DNA of 40,337 nt from Syntrophorhabdales bacterium. GTDB taxonomy: Bacteria > Desulfobacterota > Syntrophorhabdia > Syntrophorhabdales > Syntrophorhabdaceae. Made by a program: the position numbers and the translations under genes. This document shows, in pieces, positions 38,466-40,337 of the stretch. The stretch spans positions 1-40,337 of the forward strand of contig JAGPMK010000007.1 in the NCBI GenBank assembly GCA_018052995.1, given 5' to 3'. A model generated the notes under the pieces. The model saw nothing but the letters and a program-made list of their open reading frames with translations, had not been told where the DNA came from and did not search any database. Positions within the stretch are counted from its first letter, which is position 1; the number at the start of each line of letters is the position of its first letter.

Positions 38466-39272
38466 ATGGATACACTACTCGATGCCCTTCAAGAAGGCAG
38501 ACTATTTGAATTACCAGAGAACGACAAGACGCATGCACTCCAGTTCCTGGCGCATATCATAGAGGCATTTCCAGAGGTACCACCAGAGACCGATGTGGTG
38601 GGACTTGTAATGAAAAGGGAGCAGATTGCCAATACCGCGATAGGCAGGGGCTGGGCATGCCCTCATGCGAGGGTTCCCTATGATGAGGATCTTATGTGTG
38701 TTGTAGGCTGGAGTCCAACAGGGATAGATTATGGGGCACCAGATAAAAAACCTGTATTCCTTATTGTGATGTACCTAGTGCCTGACAACCAGAGAAATCA
38801 TTATCTTAAGGAGATATCAATACTCGCCAAGGCACTTCAGACCTATCCTGAGCTTGAAAAACTCCCTGATGTCCAGGACCTTGACGATGTGAGACGCTAC
38901 CTCCTTGACCTTATAGAGGTTACAAAAAGTAAGACCGGTCCTGATGTAAGGGCAAGAATGATACGTCTCCAGACAAAACCATCCATAGACACGACACTTA
39001 TCCAGGATCTTTCCAATCTTATTGTTGAGCCTGTCACTATTATAGCAGGGCCCAGGATAAGACACATTGTCCTCACCCAGAATCCAATTCTCATGGAACA
39101 GCTCGAGTCTGCCACCAATATTATAGAAAAGATTGAAACAGAGGGGATATATCAGGTGGCAGGGTGGCGAATACTCCGCAGAGGCGCTATAAATTATCAG
39201 GGTGGACTTGTAATGTATGAATGTCTTGCCATAAGGATTGCTACAAACTTAGGACAATCAAAGATGCAGTAA
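38466..39272 (+). CDS. PTS EIIA-domain protein co-transcribed with mgtA
   Basis: 268 residues. Residues about 1-150 are a fructose/Ntr-type EIIA domain with the phosphorylatable His67 in G-W-A-C-P-H-A-R-V, at the same position as in PtsN of this window. Residues about 155-268 are an extra domain I do not recognise (T-I-I-A-G-P-R-I-R-H-I-V-L strand; L-V-M-Y-E-C-L-A-I near the end). GGAGGTG precedes the ATG, 2 bp after the mgtA stop. No PTS permease is near. I infer a regulator of the Mg2+ pump reporting the phosphorylation state of the PTS; the direct target is unproven. Confidence 0.8.
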   Translation: MDTLLDALQEGRLFELPENDKTHALQFLAHIIEAFPEVPPETDVVGLVMKREQIANTAIGRGWACPHARVPYDEDLMCVVGWSPTGIDYGAPDKKPVFLIVMYLVPDNQRNHYLKEISILAKALQTYPELEKLPDVQDLDDVRRYLLDLIEVTKSKTGPDVRARMIRLQTKPSIDTTLIQDLSNLIVEPVTIIAGPRIRHIVLTQNPILMEQLESATNIIEKIETEGIYQVAGWRILRRGAINYQGGLVMYECLAIRIATNLGQSKMQ

Positions 39273-39297
39273 GACAGGAGCCAGAAAAGACGATAGA

Positions 39298-39327
39298 TTG
39301 ACATTTTTATATGCTACAGTATATAAA
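39298..39327 (+). promoter_or_regulatory. Sigma-70-type promoter upstream of methyltransferase remnant
   Basis: Perfect TTGACA (39298-39303), an 18-nt spacer and TATAAA (39322-39327). A GAGGA ribosome-binding site (39351-39355) follows just before the TTG start at 39362. The promoter may now serve the B12-binding protein gene downstream. Confidence 0.55.
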
Positions 39328-39361
39328 TTTTAATAATTTTTAAAATTGTAGAGGATTAAAA

Positions 39362-39761
39362 TTGAAGGGTTATATTTTTACCTGCACCAATAAAACAGAA
39401 AAAGAGTGTTTTGACCTTATGATCTTTGGAACAAATAAATTATATGGAGATAATGTTTTGGAAATAGAAAGGGGGGATATTCTTTATGGCCTTGATTTCA
39501 ATAAAATCAAATATTCAAAGCCGCAGACAATAGATGAAAAACCAATACTAGAAGCTACTACTTTATGGGATTATCCAAAACAAAGTTATGGAAAGAACCC
39601 AAAAGGTAATAATAAATATGCAGGGGCCACATCTGCTTTTATAATCTATAATTATGATAAAACGATATACAGAGCCAGGGGATCTTGTTGTGGATCCTAT
39701 GGCAGGAAGCGGAACCACACTCGATGTATGCCGAAAAGAGAAACGCAGGTGCATTACATAA
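39362..39761 (+). pseudogene. Mosaic, frameshifted DNA methyltransferase remnant
   Basis: From TTG 39362 (GAGGA upstream) the first 45 or so residues read K-G-Y-I-F-T-C-T-N-K-T-E-K-E-C-F and G-D-I-L, like the start of a small DCD-like domain. They run abruptly into L-W-D-Y-P-K-Q-S-Y-G and G-N-N-K-Y-A-G-A-T, typical of a site-specific DNA methylase. Near 39650-39665 the methylase continues in another frame: R-Y-T-E-P-G-D-L-V-V-D-P-M-A-G-S-G-T-T-L-D-V-C, the SAM-binding motif I, to a stop at 39759-39761. In the original frame translation instead runs to 39784 as nonsense. The rest of the methylase, including its catalytic D/N-P-P-Y motif, is missing. Two gene fragments plus a frameshift mark it as dead. 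Confidence 0.75.
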
Positions 39762-39768
39762 AGAAAAT

Positions 39769-40337
39769 ATGCGAGTCCTTTTAATCTCTGCCAATACGGA
39801 AAAGATAAATATCCTACCAATGCCTTTGGGTCTGCTTTATGTTGCCGCATCCACTATAAATAAGGGGCATGATGTGAGGGTGCTTGATTTAATGACCCAT
39901 GAGGAATCATGGCATCCCATCAGGGAGGCGATAGATGTATTTCATCCCCATGTTTTCGGTATCTCTGTAAGAAATATAGATGATCAGAGTATGCATAGTC
40001 CGAAATTTCTGCTCGAGGAGGTTAAAAACACTGTCAATTATTGTCGGAGTCTCTCTGATGCCCCCGTTATTTTAGGTGGTGCCGGTTACAGTATCTTCCC
40101 TGATGCTGTTCTTTCGTATCTGGATGCAGACATGGGCATCCAGGGCGAGGGTGAGTATATTTTTCCAGAGTTGCTGGAAAGACTGGAGAAAGGCATGGGG
40201 CTTGGTGGATTGCCTGGCTTATACATAAAAGGTATCGGCTTGCAGGGTAGGCGCACCTTCATTCATGACCTGGGTGCGCTGAACATTTCTGGTGTTCAGT
40301 CTCTTTCCTCAGATTATGACCGAAATCTCTGGGTTCC
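39769..40337 (+). CDS. B12-binding (probable radical SAM) protein, 5' part
   Basis: Open frame from ATG 39769 to the window edge, 189 codons plus two bases, no stop. It opens M-R-V-L-L-I-S-A-N and continues P-M-P-L-G-L-L-Y-V-A-A, G-H-D-V-R-V-L-D-L, then V-I-L-G-G-A-G-Y-S-I-F-P and G-E-G-E-Y-I-F-P-E-L-L. This is the cobalamin-binding domain order of B12-dependent radical SAM enzymes; the C-x3-C-x2-C cluster motif would lie beyond the edge. The ribosome-binding site is weak. It starts 7 bp after the methyltransferase remnant, so the junction probably reflects a deletion. Confidence 0.8.
   Translation, partial: MRVLLISANTEKINILPMPLGLLYVAASTINKGHDVRVLDLMTHEESWHPIREAIDVFHPHVFGISVRNIDDQSMHSPKFLLEEVKNTVNYCRSLSDAPVILGGAGYSIFPDAVLSYLDADMGIQGEGEYIFPELLERLEKGMGLGGLPGLYIKGIGLQGRRTFIHDLGALNISGVQSLSSDYDRNLWV

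Overview
The window looks like a chromosomal segment from a Gram-negative, moderately AT-rich bacterium, most likely a deltaproteobacterium in the broad sense (Desulfobacterota-like). The order kdsA-kdsD-lptC/A-lptB-rpoN-hpf-ptsN-hprK-rapZ-EIIA(Man)-HPr-ptsI is typical of that group. The LPS genes imply an outer membrane, AGG/AGA/ATA codons are used freely, and an ADP-forming acyl-CoA synthetase and an NtrY-type kinase are present. I cannot name the species.

Layout. (1) 67-2829, minus strand: isochorismatase-fold hydrolase, flavodoxin, an exported protein whose frame is closed early by a TGA, hypoxanthine phosphoribosyltransferase and an MBL-fold hydrolase. A perfect 18-nt palindrome separates this block from the divergent plus-strand genes. 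(2) 2969-18492, plus strand: a nearly gapless run of alanine-type aminotransferase, homoserine dehydrogenase, a phosphoglycerate-mutase-like protein that is probably the homoserine kinase, pyrG, Kdo synthesis (kdsA, kdsD), an LptC-LptA fusion, lptB, rpoN, hpf, ptsN, hprK, rapZ, and a regulatory phosphotransferase chain (EIIA-Man, HPr, EI) with no sugar permease. (3) 18519-22005: metK, ahcY and a PfkB kinase, which reads as a methyl cycle with likely adenosine salvage.

(4) 22008-28978, minus strand: an NtrY-like kinase whose start lies inside a decayed laccase-domain (pgeF-like) gene, a calcium-loop protein, and a soluble PAS histidine kinase followed by the two subunits of an ADP-forming acyl-CoA synthetase. 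(5) 29422-34748: cutA, a periplasmic thioredoxin, a stand-alone EF-G, birA, coaX and an Hsp20 with its own terminator. (6) 34749-40337: an accessory-looking region. A 1-kb stretch with no annotated gene carries a good promoter, several hairpins and a 42-codon reading frame with a strong ribosome-binding site. It leads into an MgtA-type Mg2+ ATPase, and an EIIA-domain protein follows. Then come a mosaic, frameshifted DNA-methyltransferase remnant and the beginning of a B12-binding (probably radical SAM) protein cut by the window edge.

The observations I find most worth following are the roughly 700-nt structured leader of mgtA with its small reading frame, the mgtA-EIIA pairing, the LptC-LptA fusion, the in-frame TGA in the exported protein, and the two gene remnants (pgeF-like and methyltransferase). 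I found no tRNA, rRNA, CRISPR array, complete insertion sequence or prophage.
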